A DNA stretch of 64,000 nucleotides, from NCBI GenBank assembly GCA_019614645.1, contig JABWDB010000002.1, forward strand, positions 16,157,501-16,221,500. The letters are read 5' to 3'. The position numbers and the translations under genes were made by a program. The first letter of the stretch is position 1. Each line of letters starts with the position of its first letter. The notes under the pieces were generated by a model. The model saw only the letters and a list, made by a program, of their open reading frames with translations. It did no database searches and was not told where the DNA came from. This DNA is from Stratiolaelaps scimitus. Its lineage: Eukaryota > Arthropoda > Arachnida > Mesostigmata > Laelapidae. This document shows positions 26,801-38,600 of the stretch, piece by piece.

Positions 26801-29800
26801 GAGCGACTTTCTCGCGAGCTCTTGAGCTCTCAAACCACCCTGTCCCTACCTGTTCCTGGCGCCAAGGTGCGTCGTCAAATTCGCTTGGGACTCTAGCCAG
26901 CTGATTCACAAACTACGCGGGTCCATGATGGAACGCTGCATCGGCAAGCGCTAACCACCGCTGGTCAAATAACGGAAGGCTGAACGGCCGACCGAATGAG
27001 CGGATGAACTTGCCGAGGAAGTAAAGGCGAAAGGAGGTTGTTGAGGGGTAAATCGAGATGGGGTACTTCGGCGGTTCACTCAGTCACTTACCCCCTCCTT
27101 CCCCCCGCCTCCCGGGTGCCCTTCTCGCTGGGTCACTCTCTCACCTAGTTATTATGCATCAACATCAGATGAATCAACAACAACAACAACACCACCATCG
27201 ACAACTTCGGCCGATACAGACCGCGCCGTCCACAAGGTATCAGGAGGCAGCCTGCCTTCTCTAACTCTCACGCATTTTGTCAGGCGTCACCTACCAGGCC
27301 GGCTCTAGCAGTTCTCTGTATCACCCTATGTGTGTTTGCAATCCCCTAAAGCACCAACTGGTCCGGTCCACTCTTCTTGTCTCGTCTCCCATTCGATGTG
27401 TCTGTATGTGTTTGTGTATGTGTGGAAGCAAAGCGACCGGGAATGCCACAGGAGATACAGAAACACACAGAGAGAGAGAAAAACAGCAAGAACGAGCCTG
27501 AAGAAAAACTAACGGACGCGGCGATGACGCCGGCGACGCCCGAGTGCCATTGTGTTATTAACCAATTTACATAGATTGCGATTTTTGTCAATCGACTCGC
27601 ACATGGTGGTGCAGAGAAGAAGCGGCGGTGGCGGCGGCGGCCGGGTGAGACTGGCCGAATGAGAAAAAGGCTGGTGCCGCCGGGTCGAGAGAATTATCAA
27701 CATTTTGCTTGTGTGCGTCTATCTCTCGGCCGAGTCTTCTCCGCTCCGCTGTATCTGTCCAAATTTAGGACATCTCTCGGGCAGCATTGTGTGCCGGTTT
27801 TTGAACGGGTTGAGATGAGCGACTGAGACACTAGCTGAATGACAGCCGGACAGCTAGCTGCTATAACTTGGCGGTTATTGATGCTGGAACTGGGGGCCGC
27901 TAACGATGCAGAGCTGCTGGTGGCCTTCGCCCTCCCGAGGGGTCTCGGCAGCCTGGTAGACACGGGGATAACTGTTTGCAATAACTGTAGATGGTAGTAG
28001 ATATACGTTTGTGTCGAAAATGCGACAACTTACATCAGGGATGTGTGTGTGTGCTTGGTCTATATATATATATATATAGATAAACTGTAAGCATTGTTTG
28101 CAAGATCTATGGATGTATGATAATTGCTCTATAGGTTGAGTTGAAAGGAATGCCTGCCGCGTCTAAATCGACGAAGAAGCTAAAAGGGAACCCGCCCTGA
28201 CTCTCGCTACCCGGAGTCATGTCACTAAGTGAGACAAAGTGAGATTACGAGGGCAGATAGCAGCACTCCGCAAAGCGGCATCAGAGGCAATCGAGCACGT
28301 GATCCTGATGGATTGCATAAAAATATGACATCGATCCTTAGGCACTTGGATGCAAGAAGGACGAATGAAGCGAGCAATAATAGACACCTCGCGAGCGATC
28401 GACCGACCGACCTCACGAGTCAGTCTTGCTGCTCTGTTGTTGCACACCGTAACGGCGGTGATCCGGCACTTCACAGTGAAAATAGCGTTGACTTCTCTAA
28501 CCTTTATTACCCCGTTCCCCCGTATATTCTCCAACCCTTAACATATTAGTTGTTGTAGTGGCAAGTATCCCTGCTTGCCGGAAATTTTACATACATATCC
28601 CTGCTAGCCCAAATTTTACATACCCTACCCACCGAAAATCCCCTAGTGAGTCCAAAGACTTTTAGGAAGGTGGGTCCCTCGCAGTAAACAGGACAGAGCA
28701 GGGCAAACCTTTCGTTTATTTTCTCCCATCTCGATGATTCCCATCGGCAAATCAAGGCAATACCTCAGCTCTCTTCCCCTCCAGCTCTCTTCGTACCACC
28801 AGTTCATCGTTGTGTTCTCACAGTCCCTCCGCAGGCCACAACCAGTCTAGACGACGAAGTAAAGCGACGTGTTGGCTGCTGGATGTATTATTAGCGTGGC
28901 GGCTTTTGCTGGAGAAGCCTGCTCATTGCTGCTCGTATGGTCTACTATGACGGCTAGCACTTGAAGGCGCGGTAGCGCGCGAATCGCTTCTGGACGAGAG
29001 TAGTATTTTTAGCACAAATTAATAGTTCGAGTGTAGAGTGGAGATGGAGTACGTGGACGCACCTCGGCCTGAGGCCAGCCTGCCAATGTTCAAAGGGAAC
29101 TACAATAGCTATACCAGCGACTAGTCGAGCTACTCGCAATCTCGTAGAACAACTGCTCATAGACGGCAGTTACACTGCCGCTTCCATCGGACTTGGCTGG
29201 CTCATCGACAAGCTGCGTTCTCGTCGAAGCGTTTAGGCCTTTGAAGGAAAGCTGGCCTCTGGGGTTTACCTGTTCTTCAGACAGGCCACGGCAACGAGGG
29301 AGAGCGCTGGCCGTGCGAATGTATGGTGACGCCTGAAGCCGAGGCATGGCCAGGACTACTCCTCAATGCTGGTAGCGTGTTGTAGAAACAGCAGCACCAG
29401 CAGTACAAACAGAGGAGGTCGGCTAACCAACATAGCCAACCACACTGATACAAGATCGTACAAACATCGTCTCCGGCATATTGTGCTTGGGGCGTCATCT
29501 GGGGGCAGGGAGTGGCTCGAATCGGACCTCATAGACAAAGCAGAGCGAACGCAAAGTGCACCGAGGCAGTGTCTGAGCTAATTAAAAATACTGCTCGCGA
29601 CTAGTACAGTAGTGAGGCTACTTCTCGATAGTCGGGTGGCGCCGTCATGTGAAGACGGGCGATGATTGGTTAATGATGTTTCTGCTGTAATGCAACAACA
29701 ATGCGCGAGCGATGAAATATTTATTTTTTTCTTTCATTTAAGAGGTCTTTGTACATATCGATACGTTGGTTTGCGTGCCCTTGTAGCTACATATATATAT

Positions 29801-31125
29801 ACATATTCACTTTTTTTTTTACATATATATACAAGCTCGTACACAGATATCATAGACATGTGTACGTGGATGTCGTTCTCATCATTCGTCGGCTTGAAGA
29901 GTATTGATCGATCTATGTGATCGCACGACCAATCATTATCCTGATCCTCACACCAGCTCACTATCTCACATAGCTCACACTACTGTTACCACGAGCTCCG
30001 CTGCATACTGGAGAGTATCTGAAGTGGCCACGCTTAATCATGTAATGCTCGACTAGGTATGAGAGCGTTGCATAGAGAAATTAGCACAGCAAAAAAAGTT
30101 GCTCCAACGTCGCAGTCGTGTTTCACTTACGGTAAGTGCTGATAACGAGTCTGGGACGGGATGCCTCCTAGAACAAAACTGATTCGTAAGGGATTGCAAT
30201 GGTGAACGCGACTTGACACCAAGTACCGCCGGCGGACGGCAGCCAAACGAGGCGCTCTTGTAGCGAGGCAGTATTTCTTCGATTACAGAACGCTGCTTCG
30301 GCCACTACAGCTGTCTCGTTTTTCAGGAGTTTTCGATGTGAGAATTCAGATCGATCATCTCGATCTACAGATCTCGATCGTGTGATTAGTGCTGTAAACG
30401 AATCTTCGAGGTGCGTGATTCGATAGAGGCACCTGCGCTAGTCGACCGCCCACACCTTAACACAACGCTACGCCCTCAACTATCTAATAGCTTACGGATG
30501 TGAGTGAGATTGCTAACGAACTGAGTTGATGATGGGAGCAATACAGCTTGAAATGTCAAGGAGACATGAAAAGATTGATTTTCGCCGACCCAGTAGCGCA
30601 GTGTGGTACTTGGCCATCTAATTTAAGTGGAGTTTAGGCTTTCGAATGTATAACAATTCGCAGTAACACTCGATTCAGTATAGCCAAACAACATTGTTTA
30701 ATCATCAGAGACTAGATCAACATAATACTTCCGCGTTACAAAGAATACATCATTCTTAATTAGAAAATTAAGGAAATTTCTAACCCAGGACACTTCTAAC
30801 GGCATTATTTGTTTCAATTACAGGCAAAATAGGGACAGAAGCGCAAGAGAGAGAGAGTGAAATACTTGATCTAACAAGTATTCGCAGTCCGGCGGGCACC
30901 TGCCCCACACGACACTTCGCGTTCGAAGTGACCAGAAACGAACTTTGCAACGCACGACGGTAGCTTCGACCGACGCACATTCAACGACGATGCAATGCAA
31001 GCTTATCATCCACTCTACCACGGACGAAATGTAGACCGTGGTTCATACGTTAATCTGTCACTCAGTTCCACAGATACTGGCAGTGCTCTAGCAGGAAATA
31101 GGCCTTTGGCAAGGTTCAGATCAGC
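20896..31125. other. no gene recognised upstream of the microRNA cluster
   Basis: No protein-coding gene recognised. The stretch includes GC-rich parts (about 23,000-24,050, 25,100-25,560 and 27,590-27,680), CAG/CAA-type repeats (22065-22081, 23460-23477, 27177-27190) and a TA tract at 28061-28078. It may be transcribed as part of the let-7 primary transcript. In Drosophila that transcript extends many kilobases, but no splice or start signal here can be tied to it with confidence. Confidence 0.4.
28566..28623. repeat. imperfect two-copy tandem repeat, about 29-bp unit
   Basis: Two neighbouring units begin TATCCCTGCT and end AAATTTTACATAC. They differ at a few internal positions and by one base in length. 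A shorter degenerate third segment may follow up to about 28650. Confidence 0.75.
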
Positions 31126-31200
31126 GTAGTCTACCCGTACATCCGAACTTGTGTTTCATGTTTGAACTGTGTTCACAAGTTCGAAATTTCGGGTCGCCCA
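31126..31200 (+). ncRNA. mir-100: mir-100 precursor hairpin
   Basis: The 5p arm at 31132-31153 carries the miR-100 seed ACCCGTA followed by CATCCGAACTTGTG. Arm 3p at 31174-31194 starts CACAAGTTCG, which pairs perfectly for ten bases with the end of the 5p arm. At the base of the stem, ACCCG pairs with CGGGT. Known miR-100 starts with A and has A or G at position 9; here position 1 is T and position 9 is C. miR-100 belongs to the miR-10 family. The miR-10 alternative is excluded because the 3' half matches miR-100 (GAACTTGTG) and let-7 follows downstream. Confidence 0.92.
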
Positions 31201-33001
31201 CGTTGTTCCAATCATCGAAACAAGGCAGAGCGAGCCGTCGGCAATCGAATCAGCTATACATTACAATAATCGATGGCTGGCAATCGCTTTGACAATGATT
31301 AACAAGGCAAGGTACATTTGGCAGTGCTTTTTAGTTACCCCAAAAAATTATCGTACATTAAATGAATGCTGCTACTTTATGTGAACTTAAATTGCTCACG
31401 TATGCTAAATTTGTTATTCGCATTTATTCAATTCATCGTCATTAGTTCATTAACGACTCGTGTATTGATGTTGCGGTGACGATCCTGAGGGTTCGGCAAC
31501 CATCATACTGGGTTAACATGGCCGTACGTAATACCTTACTTATGATCCAACGCAAAGAAATGATTAGTTCGTTCCTGAATCGTAAAAGTCGTTTACTGCA
31601 TGTTCCTATCTGATGAGAAGCATGATGCATGTCGCTGTTTATGCATGCTAGAAGGTGTCACAGCTTCCAGCCGCAAGCTTCCGATCATCCAAGTCCTAGT
31701 GGAAAAATCGGTTTGAATTTTCCTTGTTTAGCCGTTAAGTTTGTTTCCCAGTGCTCAACCTTGATTTCGTTGTGTAACACCACCACATTTGTGTGAGTCT
31801 ACTCTGTGATGCAACCGAGTCCCCTCGGTTCGATAGCCAGTCGTCTCAACGTTCGATGCGAATAACTCAATGACCAACTCTGGTCGATCTGTGCCCGATT
31901 GCGCTGCAAAATGGTGAAACTGGACGTGTCACAAACACAAAAAAGGTAGCAGCTACATCTAGTTTGCGGTAGATATTACTATAAGGCGTCCACAAAAAAA
32001 ATAATTGGTATTAACACAATGATATTTAATTATTACGAATATATTTCCTACTAGCTAGAATTTCTTTGCCAGCCAAATTTAAGACTACCTCTATATATAT
32101 ATATATATATATTTGTTCGATAGATTTTAGATAATAATCATTGCATGCTCAAGCGAAATGTACTTATATTTTGCACCGTCTGCATCATTTATACAAAAGC
32201 ATGAGCAGCAATTGAATCAATGCCGTTCGTTGATGTCTTCATCACCCTATAAATAAGTCTGAAGATAATATTCTGAGTTAACGGATCAGTTTAGACCCCC
32301 GATACCTTTCTGCATGTCGTGGGGCATAAACGCGTTTGATATTTCCCTTCTCTAAATGGATTTACAACTGATATACATGCACGGAATACGAATGACGGAG
32401 AGGGAACTCAAGCCGGACAGCAAGGGTCTTTATATTCCTTGCAACAATCGATGTAAAGAGAAGCAGTCGTATGAACGACGGCTTAAAATTGGTTAAATAT
32501 TGTACGGATAAGCATGCCCGACTTGGTGTGTCCTGTGCATTGTGTAATATGGTCGGTCTATTCAGCGGCCAAGTCCCGTCTTCGGTAATTAGATCCCCAG
32601 GCAAGCCATCACCTATCACTAAGAGTTACTACATAAACCATAGAACAAAGCAAAAATTCATACATGTTATTAATTCATTGTTTGTACACCTGCGCTCTGT
32701 GTTTCTGTATAAGCATCCCGCATAAATTTAACAGCGTACCCTGCGCATATTCGGGTATCGCAAGTCATTCGGGTTCCCTTCAATCAATCTTTCGCAGTTA
32801 ACAGCCATCGGTGTATCTATATATGTGTTACTTTTGACGTGACAAATATTCCCAGGGTCACGAGGGTCACCGCGACACCCCCTATGCTCAATGACGAGGA
32901 TGGACGAGCCGTCGATGACGATAAGTGAAATCAGACAGATAGAAGATCGAGTTAGAGCAGAAAATGTGGAAAGGTTACCCGCTGTTGCTTTATCAGTGGC
33001 A

Positions 33002-33072
33002 GAGCCGAGGTAGTAGGTTGTATAGTTGTGGTCATACAACTATTTCGACTATACATCCGACTAGCTCATGCT
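33002..33072 (+). ncRNA. let-7: let-7 precursor hairpin
   Basis: The 5p arm (33006-33026) matches canonical let-7 at positions 2-21, including the seed GAGGTAG and the tail GGTTGTATAGT. Its first base is C instead of the near-universal T. The 3p arm (33048-33067) begins ACTATAC, pairs with GTATAGT, and continues with complementary blocks separated by single mismatches. This is the expected let-7 hairpin shape with a 21-base loop. let-7 is a temporally regulated microRNA of late development. The hairpin could be processed one base off, which would remove the odd first base. Confidence 0.95.
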
Positions 33073-33917
33073 AGCCACGCTGACATGAGCCCCTGCGACG
33101 GACAGCAGCAGCAGCAACAATAGGAGCAGTGGTCAACGGCGACAATCGATGAAGCTGCCGCGATCGACTTCGAATCAACACAGCCGCAAATAAAATGGTG
33201 CAAGTCCGAGACGTGTCTTTCAGGAGGAACCGCGACTCATGCGGACATCGCAGTCAGCCTGGACACATGCACTGTCCAACTTTTCGAACGTTGGACGTCA
33301 ACGAGCAAACGGTAAAATCGCGCGCACATTGGCTGCTCGCACTCAGTAACAAGCAGAAATTACGTGAGTCTCACTCTCTCTCTGTCTCTCGTACCGCAAA
33401 CAGCTAATTGTAGCAGTGTCCGTCGTATATTGTAGTTAAACTGCCAGGTATCCTATTTAATTTGTTTCTTGGAGCGGAGAACAATGGCTCAATTTGCACG
33501 CTGGTTTGAGAGAGCCGACGTTGGCACCACTTTATAATCGATAACAAAAAGATCACCTGAATTATATTTGTCATCATGTCATCTTGCGGCCTTATATTTG
33601 TCTTGTCTCGTCTCTATGTTGATTCGTTGTAACGTGTGTCTATGGATCTGTCTCCATGTGCTTGCGTCAACCCATGCGCAAGAAGAGTTTGCCCTCCCAG
33701 GAGCTAGCCACCGCTGTTTCGCAAGTGTTCCGTCTGATATTAATCTTTGTTAGCTCGCGTAAATCATTTGGGTGTGCAGCACACATCAGCAGAGTATTGT
33801 ATAATAGAAAGGCCCCCGCTGTCGTCTCAACTATCGACGAATGCCATTCGTTCACTGGCGGGAATGATTTATTTGTCTATAGATAAGGGCAAATAAATCA
33901 TTAAATAAGATGCCAGT

Positions 33918-34022
33918 AAGGGTAAAGGTTTATTCGTTTATTAACGAAACTGCAGCATTTACAATGACATCTAAGTTCTCTTAGATGTCCTGCTCAGGTC
34001 GCGGGACATCAACCCGCGGCCT
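33918..34022. repeat. dispersed repeat with hairpins, SINE-like
   Basis: Bases 33921-33966 match 63868-63914 closely: both start GGTAAAGGTTT and end TTTACAATG. Next to this lies a perfect 10-base inverted repeat (33966-33975 and 33980-33989, four-base loop). A second stem follows, whose arms GGTCGCGGG and CCCGCGGCC pair with one wobble around a seven-base loop (33998-34022). On the minus strand that second stem resembles a tRNA T-arm, as in the B box of tRNA-derived SINEs. The SINE assignment is inference. The element sits between let-7 and mir-125. Confidence 0.5.
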
Positions 34023-34246
34023 CCGGTATTATCTGATGTCGTGTTCGTTTCACCCGATGACATATTGTAAAATTATATGAGACACCTCAATGCACCATGT
34101 TCACCCCTCACTGAGCCACTTGCTGCACTGTCACCAATTTGCTGTCGTGTTTGGCAAGGCAACAACGTTCCCTACGCTGGGAGCGGCCTTCACCGGTGCA
34201 AAGCAGCAACAACAACAGCAGCAGTTGCACCCTAACCTCGGGGCGC

Positions 34247-34318
34247 TCCTTCTCCCTGAGATCCTTACTTGTGGATTGGTGACAGAGAAATTTCCCGGGC
34301 AAGGACTCTCGGGCGTGG
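34247..34318 (+). ncRNA. mir-125: mir-125 (lin-4 family) precursor hairpin
   Basis: The 5p arm (34253-34274) starts TCCCTGAG, the miR-125/lin-4 seed, and ends ACTTGTGG. It departs from canonical miR-125 at position 10 (C to T), position 14 (A to T) and the last base. The 3p side, about 34300-34320, contains AAGGACTCTCGGG: AAGGA pairs with TCCTT, CTC with GAG and CGGG with the CCC block, with small bulges. Its position as the third hairpin after mir-100 and let-7 supports the assignment. In flies miR-125 acts with let-7 during metamorphosis. Confidence 0.9.
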
Positions 34319-34677
34319 GCGGCTCCAGACCTCATCAAGAAAACCGACATACTGACCCTGCTCAACTCGCTCAACGGCGACAAGTCTTCGCTGATTCAGA
34401 GACAGCAGCAGCAAGAACGGGGCGTCGAATATAAACCTGATTGAATGAGACTCGCACCTTTGCCACGAGCACTTTTGCACTGCTGACATGAACAAGCCGC
34501 ACTGGCAGATAGATGCATCCATAGCTTGTATGAATCTCACTGCATTTGTCTACTGAATACAATATAATGATCATAATGAGAAAGTTATATTAACAACATG
34601 TCTGAGTATATCACACGTGTTGCATCATTTCCGCAGATGTTTATAATTGCTCGGCAGTTTGGCTGTGAGCAGCGGAA

Positions 34678-34683
34678 AATAAA
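34678..34683 (+). terminator. possible poly(A) signal after mir-125
   Basis: AATAAA lies about 360 bases downstream of the mir-125 hairpin on the same strand. It is the first such hexamer I noticed after the cluster, but the sequence is AT-rich and chance matches are expected. Confidence 0.2.
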
Positions 34684-35607
34684 GGTTAATTAGGGTTGGT
34701 TGTTTACGTGACGATCGATGGATAGATCTCTTTCTTGTAGGCTGAGATAGACATCTTGTATTCATATATCAGATGTCGTCTACGCAACGAATCCGAGCGA
34801 TCAGCCGCTCGGTCCGGCGCCAATTAGGATTATCTGGCAAAGGAATATTCTGGATTTGATGCGGTCAGAGAGCTGATGACGGATACAGCGCTGGCTCGTA
34901 GGACTAGGGTTCTTCGTTTGTCGGACACTGCAATAATATCCGAGATCCGGGACATACAATAGACAAGCGTTCAACTAACTGACTACTCACTATTTAATGC
35001 AACGCTAATTCCTTATACATTTACAAACATATTCTACCGTGCGCCTTGCTGGACGATCCATAGCTTATTGTCAGTATCAATTTCATTATTGCGGCTAATT
35101 CCCGAAATTTATAGACGAGCGATTACACCATTAGCCATTTATTAATTATTTGTCTTCTGCTTCCCAGTTAAACTCGGAAGTTCGCCAGCTACCTCGACTA
35201 CCAACGCCGACTATGAACCTAAATCAGTTCATAAACTCGCCACTTGCGGAGTCAATAAGAGCAACTCGATTATATCAAGGGAAGCATCTCATCGGCATTT
35301 CGAACAGACGCACTTGGGTGTCCCGGGTGGGCTAGTTAGCATTGTGCCCATTGTATCCCTATACAGTTAACTGGTTGCAATTGGCGAGCGGCATCGTTCT
35401 CGAAGACCATCACATTCTTGCGCTCAATCCTCAGCCTGCTCTCGGCAATCACTCACTCATCCCGTTCGTCATCCGATCGAAACACAACCCCCTCATCCAG
35501 TAGTTGATAGCTAGTCCAATTTTGTCTAGCTGCTGCTAGCGCTCAAGCCCCGTTACACCGCTTCTTCTTTTCTTCCGCATGGGATCCCGTATCGTTCCCG
35601 AATCTAC

Positions 35608-35612
<5 letters not shown>

Positions 35613-35647
<35 letters not shown>
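35613..35647. repeat. (TA)n microsatellite
   Basis: An uninterrupted TA run of about 35 bases. Confidence 0.95.
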
Positions 35648-35649
<2 letters not shown>

Positions 35650-38600
35650 TGGTGAGAAAGAAACCAATTCAACTGGCTGTTACTGCTGGCTCCTGACGCT
35701 CCACAGGCACCGGTTCGCCGAGCGGCCGACGCGAGGATTCTTGTCCGAGCTTCGAAGTTGTTGCAACTCACTACGGGCGCTGCTGCTATGAGTTAGCTGA
35801 GTTCCTCCTGTTGTTGTTGTCGTTGTCCTACTGACGAGAGAAATTGAGAGAGAGAAAACAACCTACCTACCTACCGACCACCGGTCCAAACCTAAACCAA
35901 AGCTAACTCGAGCGAGCCGTTGTGACGGTCACAGGGGATCGAGGTTGGTTTGCGGCTGATCGCAGCAGTCCTGCGCTTCCACGGTGGCACACTAGTGCAG
36001 TCCTCTGTGGCCTCGCGTAGACCCTGCGTCCGCCGTCGCTAGCTGGCCTAACTACTCCACTCCTGCCGGGCGCTTCGACACAGCCTGCACGCAGTTAGCT
36101 GCACCTGGCCCCCACTGGTGAGCTAGTCGCGACACTTCGAAGCAGGACGAATAGGGTGCCGGCCGGCAGTGGCGGTAGCGGCGGCGGTTGTGCAAATCGC
36201 GTATCGATTCTCGTGGCAGAGACTCGTGGCGGGCACACCCTGCGCGAACTCGTCCCGTGCACCTGGTATCATTACAACGCCTGCTCGTCCGCCCGCCCGC
36301 TGCCGCTGACGACAGCGACACACCGTCAAAGATATAAAGCACAGGGGTATTGAACGGAGTGCGCGGAGAAATCCTTTTTTAACTAGCAGTTACCTCATAA
36401 CGAAGGGAGAGTCGAGAGAAACGAGGAAGGACGAATGCCGTAACATGGAAATCGCCGCAGCGTTTCCTTTGGGAAATGGACAATGCTCGAGCATGGCCGG
36501 TCAACGAAAAATCCAAAGGCCTTCGATTCAATATATTGACTCGAGTGTTTGAGCAACTACTGTTCAACCAAGCACGGCTTGCGGAGGAGCCGTCATATAG
36601 TTGTTGTAATACATGTATGTAAAATAATGGCGAGCAAAGATAACTATAAAATGATCGGTTCTAGAGCTGAGGTTTAGGGATTAGCGCAGAGTACGCTCGG
36701 TCCGATTGTCTGACGATTAGTTATTCGTCTTGAAGACGTATCGTATCGGTAACAATGATATGTATATTCGGAGGCGATGAACTTAACGAAGCTGATTTGC
36801 ATGAGCCAAAAACATAATGCACAAACACACGGCGTTTCCAGAAAAAGAAGCCTTGTCTGCTGGGGTCTATGACTAGCGTGATCGTTGTTCGGTGCTTGTC
36901 ACGCTTTTACGCGACTCCAGTTAACCTCTTGCGATCAATTCAAGACACAAAAGCATCGTCATTCGAAGTGAAGCGTAGGCCCGAGTCGCTATAACGTCAG
37001 TGTTCAAGAGCTACCTGTCTTTTGTAGTAAATCGTCAACATCACTGCCGTAATTCGACCTCTCCTGTGTTTGTCAATACACAACAGCCAGGGCAAGAGCC
37101 AAAGCGTGGCCGGAGAGACTGCGGAAAAAGCAGGTGACTGACTCTCTGTCGGTCATGAGATCGCAGCCGCGTACGGGCTCATCATGGTGGCGCCTCGTTA
37201 CAAATGGAAAGATCACGCAAATGCTTTTGTTGCGAACGTCAGAAGATACAAGTGTTTGTTTTCTGACGATACATGAACGGAGTGGCATGCCCGTAGTGAT
37301 TTGAAGGTCGCTGTGCGTTTAGATATCGCGTAAGCTAAGGTCGGCGGTTACGAAAGAAATTCGCTCACTCACGGTGTTTCATATGATAACTATTTTCTAG
37401 CTCACTCTGTAGACGTCTAGATTGTGTATTCGGATACTAGTTGCTCACGGAAAATAAACTCAGGATAGAAATAGTTGCCATCTGTTGCTGGTATGAAAAC
37501 GTGTAATCGACAAACACATGATATTATAAGTGGACGATCTGTAGGTTGCTCGTAGGTCTCTCCTACATCGTTGTCATCCCATGTCGCGACTATTCGACAC
37601 TTGCAGCGAGCAGTGTGTATTTCCTGAAGGGTGTCCATGTGTCTGTACGAACGGTGGTTCGGTGATGATGGCTACAACTAGAGGGAGAAAGGAGAAGAGC
37701 GCGGCTGGCGCCCGTCGTAGTAGAATAGTTAGTGGTGGACCTAGCCAGAGGGCTTGGCTATGCAGCTGCATCAGTGGCAGCAGTATCGTTACATCATGCC
37801 GCACGCCGCAAAGTTACAGCTCATAGAAGTCTCACCTAGAATCGAGCGGCAATCACGCTGGTGGCGGTGGCGGCTAACGTCCTCGAGGATGCAGCCGGCG
37901 CCGCTGTCCGCGCTCGGCGATCTGCGGCCCTTGAGCCCTGTGGGTCTAGTTGCCACTAGACCACCCTCGCTAACGATAGCTAACCAGCCCATCCTCCCCG
38001 CAGGTTTCACTGCGACGCTGTCTGTCCCCGTTGCATGTCGACTCGAGCGAGTGCCAGCCACGTGGCGACAGATGATGCTGATGATGGCGATAGTGGTGGG
38101 AGTCGCAGCCGTTGAATGGACCACGAGTGGAGTTGGCGCCAGTCAACGCCAACTCAACTGGGTCGGGCCCCACCGAACCCCATCGCCAGCTATCCCAACC
38201 CGACCCACACACCCCCGCAGCCCCTCAAGCACTAGTACTCTCATTATCCAATGGAGCGTGACGGGAGTGAGTTTGCTGTGAACAATGCCATGCGGCCAAC
38301 GACAATGATGTAAGATGCCACCATCATCGGACAGTAGTTAGGGGGATGGTTGAGGTAACAGCCGCGCGCTATACCAACCACCCAACGAGGCAACTGGTTG
38401 CTTTGTTAGGTGCTTAACACGGGCACGGCTGGTGCTCATGCAAGAAAGAGAGAAAGAGGCAGAGGAAGGCGGTACATCTTGTTTTTTTATAGAACATTTT
38501 ATTTCGTCAAGAGACGTTGGTTTCTGCTGTGTCATCAATATTTTGAGGAAGGAAGACAGCGGTAGCATCAAGGGTAGTGTTTGACTGAACCTAAGCCGTT

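Larger units (their letters stand above)
31126..34318 (+). ncRNA. let-7-C: mir-100 / let-7 / mir-125 cluster (let-7 complex)
   Basis: Three hairpins of the conserved bilaterian cluster lie on the same strand in the conserved order: mir-100, let-7 1.9 kb downstream, and mir-125 another 1.2 kb on. In flies and other bilaterians the three are cut from one primary transcript and control developmental timing: let-7 represses heterochronic targets, and mir-125 is the lin-4 family. The extent given covers only the hairpins. The true primary transcript must be longer, and its ends are not visible. Seeds of all three are intact, while the rest of each mature arm carries substitutions. Intervening sequence has microsatellites and a SINE-like repeat but no gene. 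Confidence 0.9.

Noticed and set aside
31823..31836. tRNA B-box-like GGTTCGATAGCC
   Set aside because: The flanking bases do not form a T-stem and no acceptor or anticodon arm is visible.
37754..38281. 175-codon open frame on the + strand
   Set aside because: GC-rich, low-complexity product with no family resemblance. Overlapping minus-strand frames are also open.
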